Shown here piece by piece: positions 1-6,554 of a stretch of 7,055 nucleotides of DNA. Made by a program: the position numbers and the translations under genes. Source of the stretch: Candidatus Nanopelagicaceae bacterium (lineage in GTDB: Bacteria > Actinomycetota > Actinomycetes > Nanopelagicales > Nanopelagicaceae). Below the pieces are notes generated by a model. The model worked only from the letters and a program-made list of their open reading frames with translations. It searched no databases and was not told the origin of the DNA. The DNA lies in assembly GCA_947478965.1 (NCBI GenBank), contig CANJXW010000027.1:1-7055 (forward strand), read 5' to 3'. Position 1 is the first letter of the stretch. Each line of letters starts with the position of its first letter.

Positions 1-224
1 CCAAAGAATGGGTTGAAATTCTCTGCACCTCAGGTGTCGCAGCAGAGCAAGTATTACAACCAGAAGCGCTGCTGAGCGATCCACAAGCTGCTGCAATGGG
101 TGTTCTGCTGCCTTATCCCGATAGCTCAACTGACCTGAAATTAGTACCAGGCTTGCCTCTTCGCTTTGATGGCGTGCGTCCAGCGATCACAAAGCCTGCC
201 CCGCATAGAGATATCGAGAGTTAA
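1..224 (+). CDS. Class III (CaiB/BaiF family) CoA-transferase, C-terminal fragment
   Basis: Only the last 73 residues are in the window; the gene enters from the left edge and reads in the frame starting at base 3 to TAA at 222-224. The visible part fits the C-terminal end of family III CoA-transferases: a W-V-x-I-L helix followed by G-V, then an L-L-S-D-P-Q-A-A-A-M-G segment (the family pattern is 'DPQ..ARG'), then a short beta region with G-L-P-L-R-F and a closing P-A-P-H motif, which matches the usual 'PAPxLGxHT' ending in weakened form. Family members move CoA between carboxylic acids (for example succinyl-CoA to mesaconate, citramalate or itaconate). The catalytic Asp lies outside the window, so activity and substrate cannot be judged. 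It converges on the CitE-like lyase gene, an enzyme type that acts on CoA thioesters of dicarboxylic acids, which makes a dicarboxylate substrate plausible. The family call is fairly sure; the substrate is inference. Confidence 0.8.
   Translation, partial: KEWVEILCTSGVAAEQVLQPEALLSDPQAAAMGVLLPYPDSSTDLKLVPGLPLRFDGVRPAITKPAPHRDIES
221..224. other. Convergent stop-codon overlap (TTAA)
   Basis: The palindrome TTAA provides TAA (222-224) to the plus-strand CoA-transferase and TAA (complement of 221-223) to the minus-strand CitE-like lyase. The two genes therefore meet tail to tail with a four-base overlap and no room for a terminator between them. Any transcription terminator must lie inside one of the opposing coding regions, or transcripts read through as antisense. 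Confidence 0.95.
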
Positions 225-1102
225 AGAAGTCCAAGAATTTGTTTGGCGCGCTTAACCATCGCTTCATCAACAAGAGCGCCATCGACAAGTAATGCTCCTG
301 AACTTTCATCGCGCTTGTTCCAGCGCTCATGCACCGCAAGCGCCCAGTCTCTCTCTTTTTCGCTCAAAGTAAAGACTTCAGAAACGGTTGCAAGTTGATT
401 TGGATGGATACATAACTTTGCGCCAAATCCCATGTGGTGTGCAAAGGTAGATCGCTCACGCAACCCTGTCTCATCTGCAATAGCGAAGTGCGGTGAATCA
501 ATCGGTGCGCCAAGTTTTGCGCTTGCGCTTGCTAAGACAATCGCAGCCATCGCAAGATCAGAATTTGGATTAGATGACGAATATGAAATACCTAGATCTG
601 CATGGAGGTCAGCCGCTCCAAAGGCGAGGCGTTGAACGCGCTCTGGAATAAGCGATGAGTTAAGTAGGTTAAGGACTCCGGCAGTTGTCTCCACAAGGCC
701 GATGATAAGTAGTTGGTTTTGCGCACCTGCCAAAGTTTCTTGTTGAGAAATAACTTTTTCTGCAGCAACTGCGCTCTCGCCAGGTACAAACTTGGGAAGC
801 ATAATTGCATCAACATTGAGATCCAGTGCTGCTTTTATATCTTCGATAAATTCTGGAGACGATGCTTCATTGGTGCGGATTAAGATTAAAGGCGCACTAG
901 CATCGCGCTTGGTTTCAATAAGCGATGCAAGCGATTGGCGTGCTGCGCCTTTGCTCTCTTGCCGAACCGCATCTTCGAGATCAATGATGACAGCATCTGC
1001 ATGAGCGGCGAGTGCTTTCTTAATTCGATCTGGTTGGTCACCTGGGACGAAGAGAAAAGTACGCGCACTCTTTAGGCGTGACTTTTGCTCTTCGTTATTC
1101 AT
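221..1102 (-). CDS. CitE-like / HpcH-HpaI family C-C lyase (malyl-CoA, methylmalyl-CoA or citramalyl-CoA lyase type)
   Basis: The product has 293 residues, the normal size for the CitE beta-subunit-like TIM-barrel family. Signature elements in order: F-x-F-V-P-G-D-x-P-x-R (16-26), the I-D-L-E-D-A-V strand (40-46), I-R-T-N with Arg76 (CoA and acid binding), L-P-K (102-104), V-E-T-x-A-G with Glu138, F-G-A-A-D-L with Asp165 (Glu138 and Asp165 being the likely Mg2+ ligands), and G-F-G-A-K-x-C-I-H-P-N-Q near the C-terminus. Family members cleave or form 3-hydroxy-dicarboxyl-CoA esters, for example (S)- or (R)-citramalyl-CoA to acetyl-CoA plus pyruvate, or beta-methylmalyl-CoA to propionyl-CoA plus glyoxylate. 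No citrate lyase alpha or gamma subunit is nearby, so a stand-alone CoA-ester lyase is more likely than true citrate lyase. The ATG at 1100-1102 overlaps the TAA of the upstream M19 gene by one base (TAATG), implying translational coupling; a GAGGG lies too far upstream (15 nt) to be a good ribosome site. The exact substrate is not readable from sequence. Confidence 0.88.
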   Translation of the reverse strand: MNNEEQKSRLKSARTFLFVPGDQPDRIKKALAAHADAVIIDLEDAVRQESKGAARQSLASLIETKRDASAPLILIRTNEASSPEFIEDIKAALDLNVDAIMLPKFVPGESAVAAEKVISQQETLAGAQNQLLIIGLVETTAGVLNLLNSSLIPERVQRLAFGAADLHADLGISYSSSNPNSDLAMAAIVLASASAKLGAPIDSPHFAIADETGLRERSTFAHHMGFGAKLCIHPNQLATVSEVFTLSEKERDWALAVHERWNKRDESSGALLVDGALVDEAMVKRAKQILGLL

Positions 1103-2292
1103 TATCTAACCCAGATTCCCTCAAGTGCACGCAAGATATTTCCACCCAGTATTGCAGCGATATCTTTATCTGAGAAACCGTTTTTCACGAGCCAGCCTGC
1201 GATATTCCAGAAATTTTCGGTTGGATTTTCAAGGCCATCAACGTATTTCACACGCTCAAAAGCAGGTGCTTCGCTAAAAGCGGTGCTCAAAAGGTGCGAG
1301 AAAACGGTGTGGAGACCGACATGGTCGCCATAGAGAGTATCTGGACCAAAGGCGACGTGATCGATACCGACGAGATCGATGCAATACATCAAGTGATCCA
1401 TAACAGAGTCGATGGAGTGGTTCGGATGCGCCTTCGAAAGAGTTGTGTGTGGAGCTGCCGACATACCGATGACTCCCCCGGTATCTGCAACTGCCTTAAG
1501 TACATCATCAGATTTCATTCGCTTAATTGGCCAAATCGCTTTGGCGCCAGCATGTGTCATAAAGACTGGCTTAGTACTAGCCCTGCATGCATCAATACCT
1601 GTTTGATCAGATGAGTGCGAAATATCGATCGCCATTCCCAATTGGTTCATACGTGTGACGCAGCGACGACCGAAATCTGTCAGGCCTCCATCTACCGTTT
1701 CATTGAGGCCAGAACCAAGTGAGTTGGAATCAGAGTATGCGATTCCCATCTGGCGGATTCCGAGGCCATATAAAACATCGAGGCGATCGATCTCATTTTC
1801 AATCGGTGTGGATGCTTCTAAACCAAAGACAAAACCAACCTTTCCGGCTTTCTTTGCATAATGAATATCATCGAGCGTGCGGATAACGATGACATCATCT
1901 TGATGAGCAATGTCTGCTTGGCGCATTCCGATATCGGTAATGATGTCGAGCCAGCGCCATGGTGCGTTGCCGGTTACACAGGCAGTGCCATCCATCATGT
2001 TGTCAAAGATCACCGTCATACCTGATTCTTTAACTCCCGCAAAAGCTGTGTGCTGGCGACCTGTGCGGTTGTATTCAGGGGTATGGCGCATATCGTTAGG
2101 AAAACGAACTGGGTGGTCATGAAGGCTGATGGTGATATTTTCGCGCATTAATTTTTCAGCGCGAGCTTTATCATCGGCGGTGAGTTCGCCTTCATACGCA
2201 GGAACTCGATTGAACTCTGGAGCTAGCTCGATATCTGTAAAATCTTGTCCAGCAGGCAGATAGCTATAAGAGGTGTACGGCTTCTTTTCCAT
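1102..2292 (-). CDS. Peptidase family M19 (membrane dipeptidase/renal dipeptidase-like), divergent
   Basis: The product has 396 residues with the M19 amidohydrolase-fold layout. Recognisable pieces are G-L-E with Glu159, G-L-T-D-F-G-R (203-209), M-N-Q-L-G-x-x-I-D-I-S-H ending at His226, T-H-A at His247, Arg258 in the 'RNxxDD' position (here R-M-K-S-D-D), G-G-V-I-G (272-276) and G-P-D with Asp318. Spacing agrees with human renal dipeptidase as I remember it: His226 to His247 is 21 residues and His247 to Arg258 is 11, equal to His198-His219-Arg230. The first metal motif is unusual: H58-D-H60 instead of the family's H-x-D. The usual S-H-S-N is T-H-A-G. Characterised relatives are zinc dipeptidases that tolerate D-amino acids at the C-terminal position and cleave dehydrodipeptides. 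No signal peptide or anchor is visible, so it should be cytosolic. ATG abuts the TAA of the M20 gene with zero gap and has no Shine-Dalgarno, so it probably depends on coupled translation. A non-dipeptidase amidohydrolase role remains possible. Confidence 0.85.
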   Translation of the reverse strand: MEKKPYTSYSYLPAGQDFTDIELAPEFNRVPAYEGELTADDKARAEKLMRENITISLHDHPVRFPNDMRHTPEYNRTGRQHTAFAGVKESGMTVIFDNMMDGTACVTGNAPWRWLDIITDIGMRQADIAHQDDVIVIRTLDDIHYAKKAGKVGFVFGLEASTPIENEIDRLDVLYGLGIRQMGIAYSDSNSLGSGLNETVDGGLTDFGRRCVTRMNQLGMAIDISHSSDQTGIDACRASTKPVFMTHAGAKAIWPIKRMKSDDVLKAVADTGGVIGMSAAPHTTLSKAHPNHSIDSVMDHLMYCIDLVGIDHVAFGPDTLYGDHVGLHTVFSHLLSTAFSEAPAFERVKYVDGLENPTENFWNIAGWLVKNGFSDKDIAAILGGNILRALEGIWVR

Positions 2293-3657
2293 TTATTTGC
2301 CAACAATCGCTAGTTTATGAGGGCCATCTGCAAGCAAGCGCCAGAGGACTTCCCAGGCGCGCATACCTTCTCGCAAGCGGCGAATACGCATAAATTCATT
2401 AGGTGCGTGGTGTTTTTCATCTGCGGTGGCAAAAGAGAAGAACATCGTCTTTATCCCAAGTGCATCTTCAAAGAGTGCAGTCGCAGGAAGTGTTCCGCCA
2501 ATAACGGCTAGAAGAACTTTCTCGCCTGGGTAGACAGTCTCTAGCGCAACAGTTGCTGCACGGTTTGCAGGATGATCTGCAGGAATTGTGTAGGCAGGGA
2601 CGCCGCCGTGATCTGCGCGCATCGTAATCTTTACGCCATCAAGTTTGATATCTGCAAAATGTTTTTCGATTGATTCGAGAACATGGCGTGGATCTTGACC
2701 TGGGACAAGGCGGCAAGAGATATGCGCAGTTGCAAGGTGAGGGATCACTGTGTACTTACCACCAGCTTTTATGCCATTAATCTCTAGCGTTGGGCGCTCC
2801 CACAAACGTTCGATCGTTGTGTATCCCGCTTCACCAAAGAGTTCATCAAGTCCAAGTGTCGCTAAATACTCGTTGTCATCAAATGCAACATTTGCGATCT
2901 CTGCACGGCGCTCATCTGACATTGCAGGAATTCCATCATAGAAACCTTTCACTGCAATCGATCCATCTGCGTTATGTAACCCGGCCAAAATTTCAGAGAG
3001 AGCGTGTACTGGGTTTGCAACAGTGCCGCCATAGCGACCTGAGTGGAGGTCTTCCTTTGCACCAGACACTTCAAGGTCAAAGGTCACAAGGCCTTTTGAT
3101 GCAATCGATAGAGAAGGTTCTGTAGGGCGCCACATCGCACCATCTGCAGAGATAACTAGATCTGCAGCGAGTTCCTGCGCATGTGCGCGAACATATTCAG
3201 GAAGATTTGGGCTTCCAATTTCTTCTTCACCTTCAAAGAGGAACTTCACATTCAGAGGAAGTTTTTCTTCTTGGGCAAGAAATGCTTGTGCAACTTTTAG
3301 AACAATCAGGACAGGCCCTTTGTCATCTGTCACGCCACGGCCACGGATGACATCTCCATCGCGAATGAGCTTAAAAGGGGGTGTTTTCCACTCATTTAGG
3401 TCGCCTGTGGGCTGAACATCGTAATGACCATAGACCAAGATTGTTGGCGAACCAGGTGCGCCAAGCCATTCACCGCGGACAACGGGATGGCCTGATGTTG
3501 GTTCGACTCGTCCATTAGCGAATGAAAGCTGCGCTGCAAGCCATTGCGCCGCTTGTTGCATCGTCTCTGGAGTTGCATCGCGACTTACTGATGGGATCTC
3601 AACATATGTTGTGAGCTCGTCAATATATCTGTCATCGTTTTGATCAAAGGTCAACAT
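2293..3657 (-). CDS. M20-family metallodipeptidase (carnosine dipeptidase/CNDP-like)
   Basis: The product has 454 residues, typical for M20 dipeptidases with an inserted dimerisation domain. The di-zinc catalytic set is complete: G-H-Y-D-V-Q-P (His78, with Asp80 behind it), R-G-V-T-D-D-K-G (Asp111 bridging), E-G-E-E-E-I-G-S (Glu144 general base, Glu145 ligand), S-A-D-G (Asp172) and H-A-P-N-E (His417). The lid/dimer motif D-L-H-S-G-R-Y-G-G (203-211) supplies the His205 that acts across the dimer in CNDP-type enzymes. Such enzymes remove residues from di- and short peptides with broad specificity in the cytosol; no signal peptide is present. ATG at 3655-3657 lies 6 bases after the TAG of the ammonia-lyase gene, with only a weak AGAAAG upstream. 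It sits between the ammonia-lyase and M19 genes, so it probably serves the same peptide breakdown route. Family assignment is firm; the exact peptide is unknown, and an N-acyl amino acid hydrolase or carbamoylase role is a less likely alternative because of the CNDP-like lid motif. Confidence 0.93.
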   Translation of the reverse strand: MLTFDQNDDRYIDELTTYVEIPSVSRDATPETMQQAAQWLAAQLSFANGRVEPTSGHPVVRGEWLGAPGSPTILVYGHYDVQPTGDLNEWKTPPFKLIRDGDVIRGRGVTDDKGPVLIVLKVAQAFLAQEEKLPLNVKFLFEGEEEIGSPNLPEYVRAHAQELAADLVISADGAMWRPTEPSLSIASKGLVTFDLEVSGAKEDLHSGRYGGTVANPVHALSEILAGLHNADGSIAVKGFYDGIPAMSDERRAEIANVAFDDNEYLATLGLDELFGEAGYTTIERLWERPTLEINGIKAGGKYTVIPHLATAHISCRLVPGQDPRHVLESIEKHFADIKLDGVKITMRADHGGVPAYTIPADHPANRAATVALETVYPGEKVLLAVIGGTLPATALFEDALGIKTMFFSFATADEKHHAPNEFMRIRRLREGMRAWEVLWRLLADGPHKLAIVGK

Positions 3658-3663
3658 CGAGAT

Positions 3664-4905
3664 CTACTTTCTTAGAGCGACAAGTGCTGCAGTTCGAGCC
3701 ATTTCATTTCCGACGATCATCATTCCTTCGTCAACGCCCATTCCGGGTTTTGCCAAAATTTGTATCGCTCCACATGCCATCGCAATGTGTGCGCTGATCT
3801 GTGCAGAACGATCGGTCTCGTTACATGTACCCCCACAGTATCCACCAAGGCCACTTTGATGGACAAGGAGAAGAGCCTCAATCGTGTTGTTGATACCGCC
3901 CAGATCTGGCATCTTTACATGGATGACATCAGCAGCCTGTGCTTCAACAAAGAGGCGGATATCTTCCAACGTGTTGCACCATTCATCGACCGAGATTTCA
4001 ACATCGCTACCACGAGCGGCTAGTGCGTTTCGGAGTTCTTTAGACACCTTTACTTGACCGGTGACAGACTTGCCGTCGATCACATGTTCTACGCGCAGGC
4101 GAAATGGCGCAGCAACTTTGCTGACCTCTACCAAATAGTCTGCGCACTTTTCAACATCGCTGTCAAAGGCTTGGCCGATTGTGCCGTAAGCATCGAATTG
4201 AAGAATCGGCGCATAGCTTGAATTCTTTCGCATTTCGATAATGCGATTTCGGACCCACGATACGTACTCTTTAAAAATCTCTCCATCGCGACCAAGCTTT
4301 GTCTCAAGGTTATTGATCAAGCCATGTGGCAAGACCCCAGCTTCCTTCAAAATCATCTTATCTACGTTGGAATATCGCTCATCTCCCGATTGGGTATGCA
4401 TAGGGATTACTGCGATTTCGATCCCTGTTTGATATTCATCTTGAATAACCTCGGCCATGGTGATCGCTCGAGACTTTGCAACGGCATCCAAAAGGGCTTG
4501 CGTTAGGCCATATCTAATTCCCGCTGAAATTCTCTTTCCATCAACAACGAAATTATCTACTTCAGCAGCAACGCTGCGAAAATCAGTGAGAGTACGGCCA
4601 ATCAGAATCGAAGTTACATGAGCTTCAATTGTTGCTTTTGCTTCGATCGCATTAAAGATTGGATCACGCCCGCCTACACCTGAGTACTGAACAACGGCGC
4701 AATCGCCATGAGCAATTTCTCCGTTATCGAGAACAAGCATCACCGAAAGCGATTGGCCAGGTTCTCGAATTGATCTAAATCCAGGCGTAAGGGGCGTACC
4801 TACATAATCAAATCCATCATGTTCTGCTCCGGCCAGGATCGCCGCTTGATCATCGACAAAAAAGCCGGTGAGTCCTGGCACGCAGAGAACATCAACAATT
4901 TTCAT
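3664..4905 (-). CDS. Methylaspartate ammonia-lyase family enzyme (enolase superfamily), possibly altered substrate
   Basis: At 413 residues it has the length of the Clostridium tetanomorphum enzyme, and residue numbers coincide. The N-terminus (V-P-G-L-T-G-F-x-x-D-D-Q, 9-20) and the A-H-G-D-C-A-x-V-Q-Y-S-G block with Gln73 are typical. Mg2+ ligands Asp238, Glu273 and Asp307, catalytic Lys331 (V-K-M-P-D-L-G-G), Gln172, His194, the G-G-T-C-N-E-T loop (Thr360, Cys361) and Leu384 are all present. The classical reaction is reversible loss of ammonia from L-threo-3-methylaspartate to give mesaconate. Two substrate-pocket positions differ from the classical enzymes as I recall them: 170 is His instead of Phe, and 329 is His instead of Gln (a contact to the distal carboxylate). 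No glutamate mutase is in the window to supply methylaspartate from glutamate, while peptidase genes surround it. Start: ATG three bases after the SDR stop, without a Shine-Dalgarno; the numbering match supports it. Superfamily and fold are firm; 3-methylaspartate as the true substrate is only likely. Confidence 0.9.
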   Translation of the reverse strand: MKIVDVLCVPGLTGFFVDDQAAILAGAEHDGFDYVGTPLTPGFRSIREPGQSLSVMLVLDNGEIAHGDCAVVQYSGVGGRDPIFNAIEAKATIEAHVTSILIGRTLTDFRSVAAEVDNFVVDGKRISAGIRYGLTQALLDAVAKSRAITMAEVIQDEYQTGIEIAVIPMHTQSGDERYSNVDKMILKEAGVLPHGLINNLETKLGRDGEIFKEYVSWVRNRIIEMRKNSSYAPILQFDAYGTIGQAFDSDVEKCADYLVEVSKVAAPFRLRVEHVIDGKSVTGQVKVSKELRNALAARGSDVEISVDEWCNTLEDIRLFVEAQAADVIHVKMPDLGGINNTIEALLLVHQSGLGGYCGGTCNETDRSAQISAHIAMACGAIQILAKPGMGVDEGMMIVGNEMARTAALVALRK

Positions 4906-4908
4906 TTT

Positions 4909-5721
4909 TTAATTGCTAGCTTCACCGTAATTAAAGGTCGTAACGCAGCCACCATCAACGGTGACAATCGAACCTGTCATAAATGATGCACCTGGTGATG
5001 AGAGGAATACTGCAACGTTGCCAACTTCAACTGGTTGCGCTTGGCGACCGAGAGGTTGCATTGCAGCTGCCTTTTCACGGCGAGCTGTTGCGGCTGTGAA
5101 CTCTGACTCTGAAAGTGTTGGTCCACGACGTCCAAGGCTTGTATCGATATAGCCAGGGCAGATCGCGTTGACGCGAATATTGTCTGGGCCGTAATCAACT
5201 GCGAGCTGACGCGTAAGGTTGATGATTCCACCCTTAGTCGCACAGTATGCAGGCGCCTTAGGGGCACCGATAAGTCCATAGGTAGATGCAATGTTGACGA
5301 TGCTTCCGCCGCCGCTTTTGAGGAAATGTGGAATCGTGTATTTGGTCATGAAGAAAGTTCCGAGAAGGTTTACATCTAAAACACGCGCGAAATCAGCGGT
5401 TTCTACCTCGTGGATACGCTTCTGTCCTCCGCCGATTCCGGCGTTATTGATCAAGATATCGACTCCGCCAAATGCTGCAACGGTAGCTGCGACAACTGCC
5501 TTGACCTGATCTTCATTGGCAACATCTGCCAGCATAAATATTGCGCTGCCGCCTGCCTCGGTAATTTCAGCGACAGTGCGTGCGCCATCTTCTGCAATTG
5601 TGTCAGAGACACAGACCTTGGCACCCGCAGCAGCTAGCGCCTTTGCAGTTGCGCGGCCGATGCCATTTCCTGCTCCTGTAACAATCGCAGCTTTGCCATC
5701 AAGGGAAATAGTTGTCGTCAT
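4909..5721 (-). CDS. Short-chain dehydrogenase/reductase (classical SDR), NAD(H)-type
   Basis: The product has 270 residues, standard for a classical SDR with a Rossmann fold. Motifs: T-G-A-G-N-G-I-G (15-22) for cofactor, Asp40 at the end of the second beta strand (favours NAD over NADP), N-N-A-G (92-95), and the catalytic tetrad Asn118, Ser146, Tyr159 and Lys163 (Y-C-A-T-K). I-R-V-N-A-I-C-P-G and the closing T-V-D-G-G are also standard. Classical SDRs oxidise alcohols or reduce ketones; the substrate cannot be read from the sequence. I place the start at the ATG at 5719-5721, because a GGAG sits 6 bases upstream and the resulting N-terminus M-T-T-T-I-S-L-D-G-K is typical; a GTG four codons earlier would overlap that GGAG. 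The gene begins two bases after the DppA stop and ends three bases before the ammonia-lyase start, so it probably handles an alcohol or keto intermediate of the same route. Confidence 0.9.
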   Translation of the reverse strand: MTTTISLDGKAAIVTGAGNGIGRATAKALAAAGAKVCVSDTIAEDGARTVAEITEAGGSAIFMLADVANEDQVKAVVAATVAAFGGVDILINNAGIGGGQKRIHEVETADFARVLDVNLLGTFFMTKYTIPHFLKSGGGSIVNIASTYGLIGAPKAPAYCATKGGIINLTRQLAVDYGPDNIRVNAICPGYIDTSLGRRGPTLSESEFTAATARREKAAAMQPLGRQAQPVEVGNVAVFLSSPGASFMTGSIVTVDGGCVTTFNYGEASN

Positions 5722-5723
5722 TA

Positions 5724-6554
5724 TTAGCTCCACTCAACGATAGAACGAGTAAGAATTACAGTTGTGATAAACCGACGATAGAGAGCAAGAGGATCAGCAT
5801 CTGTGATTGCAACCTTCTTGGTTCCGGTCTTTACATTGCCTGGGATCCAAGCAGCCATATCTGCGAAATCATTGTTGTGGAAGGTGATTTCAAGAGTTGC
5901 TGGAAGCTTAATCGTTGGGACTGGGATCGACTTTAACTGATCGATTGACTCTTTAGCCTTTGCGAAGATGAGGTCACATGCTTGAGCTGGGTGCATGCTA
6001 TCTGCAGCAAAACGAGTAATGGATTTCTTTACAACTGCAGCTTTAACCTTTGGTGACCACTGTTGTGTTTCAACTTCAGTTGTCTCATCGCCTGTTACGA
6101 GAACGATAGGGACACCGTATGCCTGAGCAACAAGTGCATTGATACCAGCTTCTGAAACAAATTCACCGTTGAGGGTGATATCTGAGATCGCGCGTGGGTT
6201 GTATGTGTGCGAGAGAACTGACGCCTCTGAGCTCATTGAACCGTGATATGAAACAAAGAAAATCGCATCGAATGAGTCATCAAGGCCTTGCATCATGTAC
6301 ATAGGCTTGTGCTTGCCCGATAGGTAACGCGCATTGCCCTCAAGTGAATGTGGGCGAAGGTTCTGCATTGAGGAGTGAGAATCGTTGATGAGGAACTCAG
6401 TAGCACCTGCAGACATTGCGCCCTTAATAGATGCATTTACTTCATTCTGAAGGAGTTCGCGGTAATAACCGTATTCGGGTTGTCCAGGAGAACACTGGCT
6501 CCAATCAACAACTCCGGCCGTGCCTTCCATGTCAGTTGAAATGTAGATCTTCAT
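5724..6554 (-). CDS. dppA: M55-family D-aminopeptidase (DppA-like)
   Basis: The product has 276 residues, close to Bacillus subtilis DppA (about 274). The S-T-D-M-E-G motif gives zinc ligands Asp8 and Glu10; N-D-S-H gives His60 and S-Y-H-G gives His104, all at the same numbers as in DppA as I remember it. The likely nucleophile is His116 (S-H-T-Y, DppA His115), and Glu135 in L-N-G-E-F-V-S-E-A-G-I-N-A corresponds to ligand Glu133. The family forms a self-compartmentalising decamer in the cytosol that removes N-terminal D-amino acids (D-Ala, Gly) from short peptides, which fits the absence of a signal peptide. The ATG overlaps the stop of the T2 hydrolase gene by four bases (ATGA) and is preceded by a strong AAGGAG. 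No DppBCDE transporter genes are visible, so the symbol indicates homology rather than the Bacillus operon. The metal set is complete and activity is expected; the preferred D-residue is unknown. Confidence 0.93.
   Translation of the reverse strand: MKIYISTDMEGTAGVVDWSQCSPGQPEYGYYRELLQNEVNASIKGAMSAGATEFLINDSHSSMQNLRPHSLEGNARYLSGKHKPMYMMQGLDDSFDAIFFVSYHGSMSSEASVLSHTYNPRAISDITLNGEFVSEAGINALVAQAYGVPIVLVTGDETTEVETQQWSPKVKAAVVKKSITRFAADSMHPAQACDLIFAKAKESIDQLKSIPVPTIKLPATLEITFHNNDFADMAAWIPGNVKTGTKKVAITDADPLALYRRFITTVILTRSIVEWS
5728..5731 (-). promoter_or_regulatory. Shine-Dalgarno GGAG deciding the SDR start
   Basis: On the minus strand GGAG overlaps the last Trp-Ser codons of the DppA-like gene and sits 6 bases before ATG at 5719-5721. 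This favours the ATG over an in-frame GTG at 5731-5733, which would have no such site and would itself overlap the GGAG. Confidence 0.7.

Noticed and set aside
245..280. Inverted repeat GGCGCGCTT ... AAGAGCGCC just downstream of the CoA-transferase stop
   Set aside because: The 9-bp stem has a mismatch and an 18-base loop, lies within the lyase coding region, and is not followed by a T-run; it is not convincing as a terminator.
1294..1614. Plus-strand open frame of about 106 codons
   Set aside because: It lies entirely inside the M19 gene on the opposite strand, has no recognisable motif and no ribosome site; it is a shadow of the real gene.
2790..3125. Plus-strand open frame of about 111 codons
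   Set aside because: It is opposite the strongly conserved M20 gene and encodes a low-complexity His/Gln/Leu/Arg-rich sequence typical of antisense translation.
3664..4905. Possible horizontal insertion of the ammonia-lyase gene based on base composition
   Set aside because: A few lines look slightly more AT-rich than the SDR gene, but other lines match the neighbours; hand sampling gives no reliable difference.
5731..5733. GTG as start of the SDR gene (four residues longer)
   Set aside because: The GTG overlaps the GGAG that is ideally placed for the downstream ATG, and the added residues are not part of the SDR fold.
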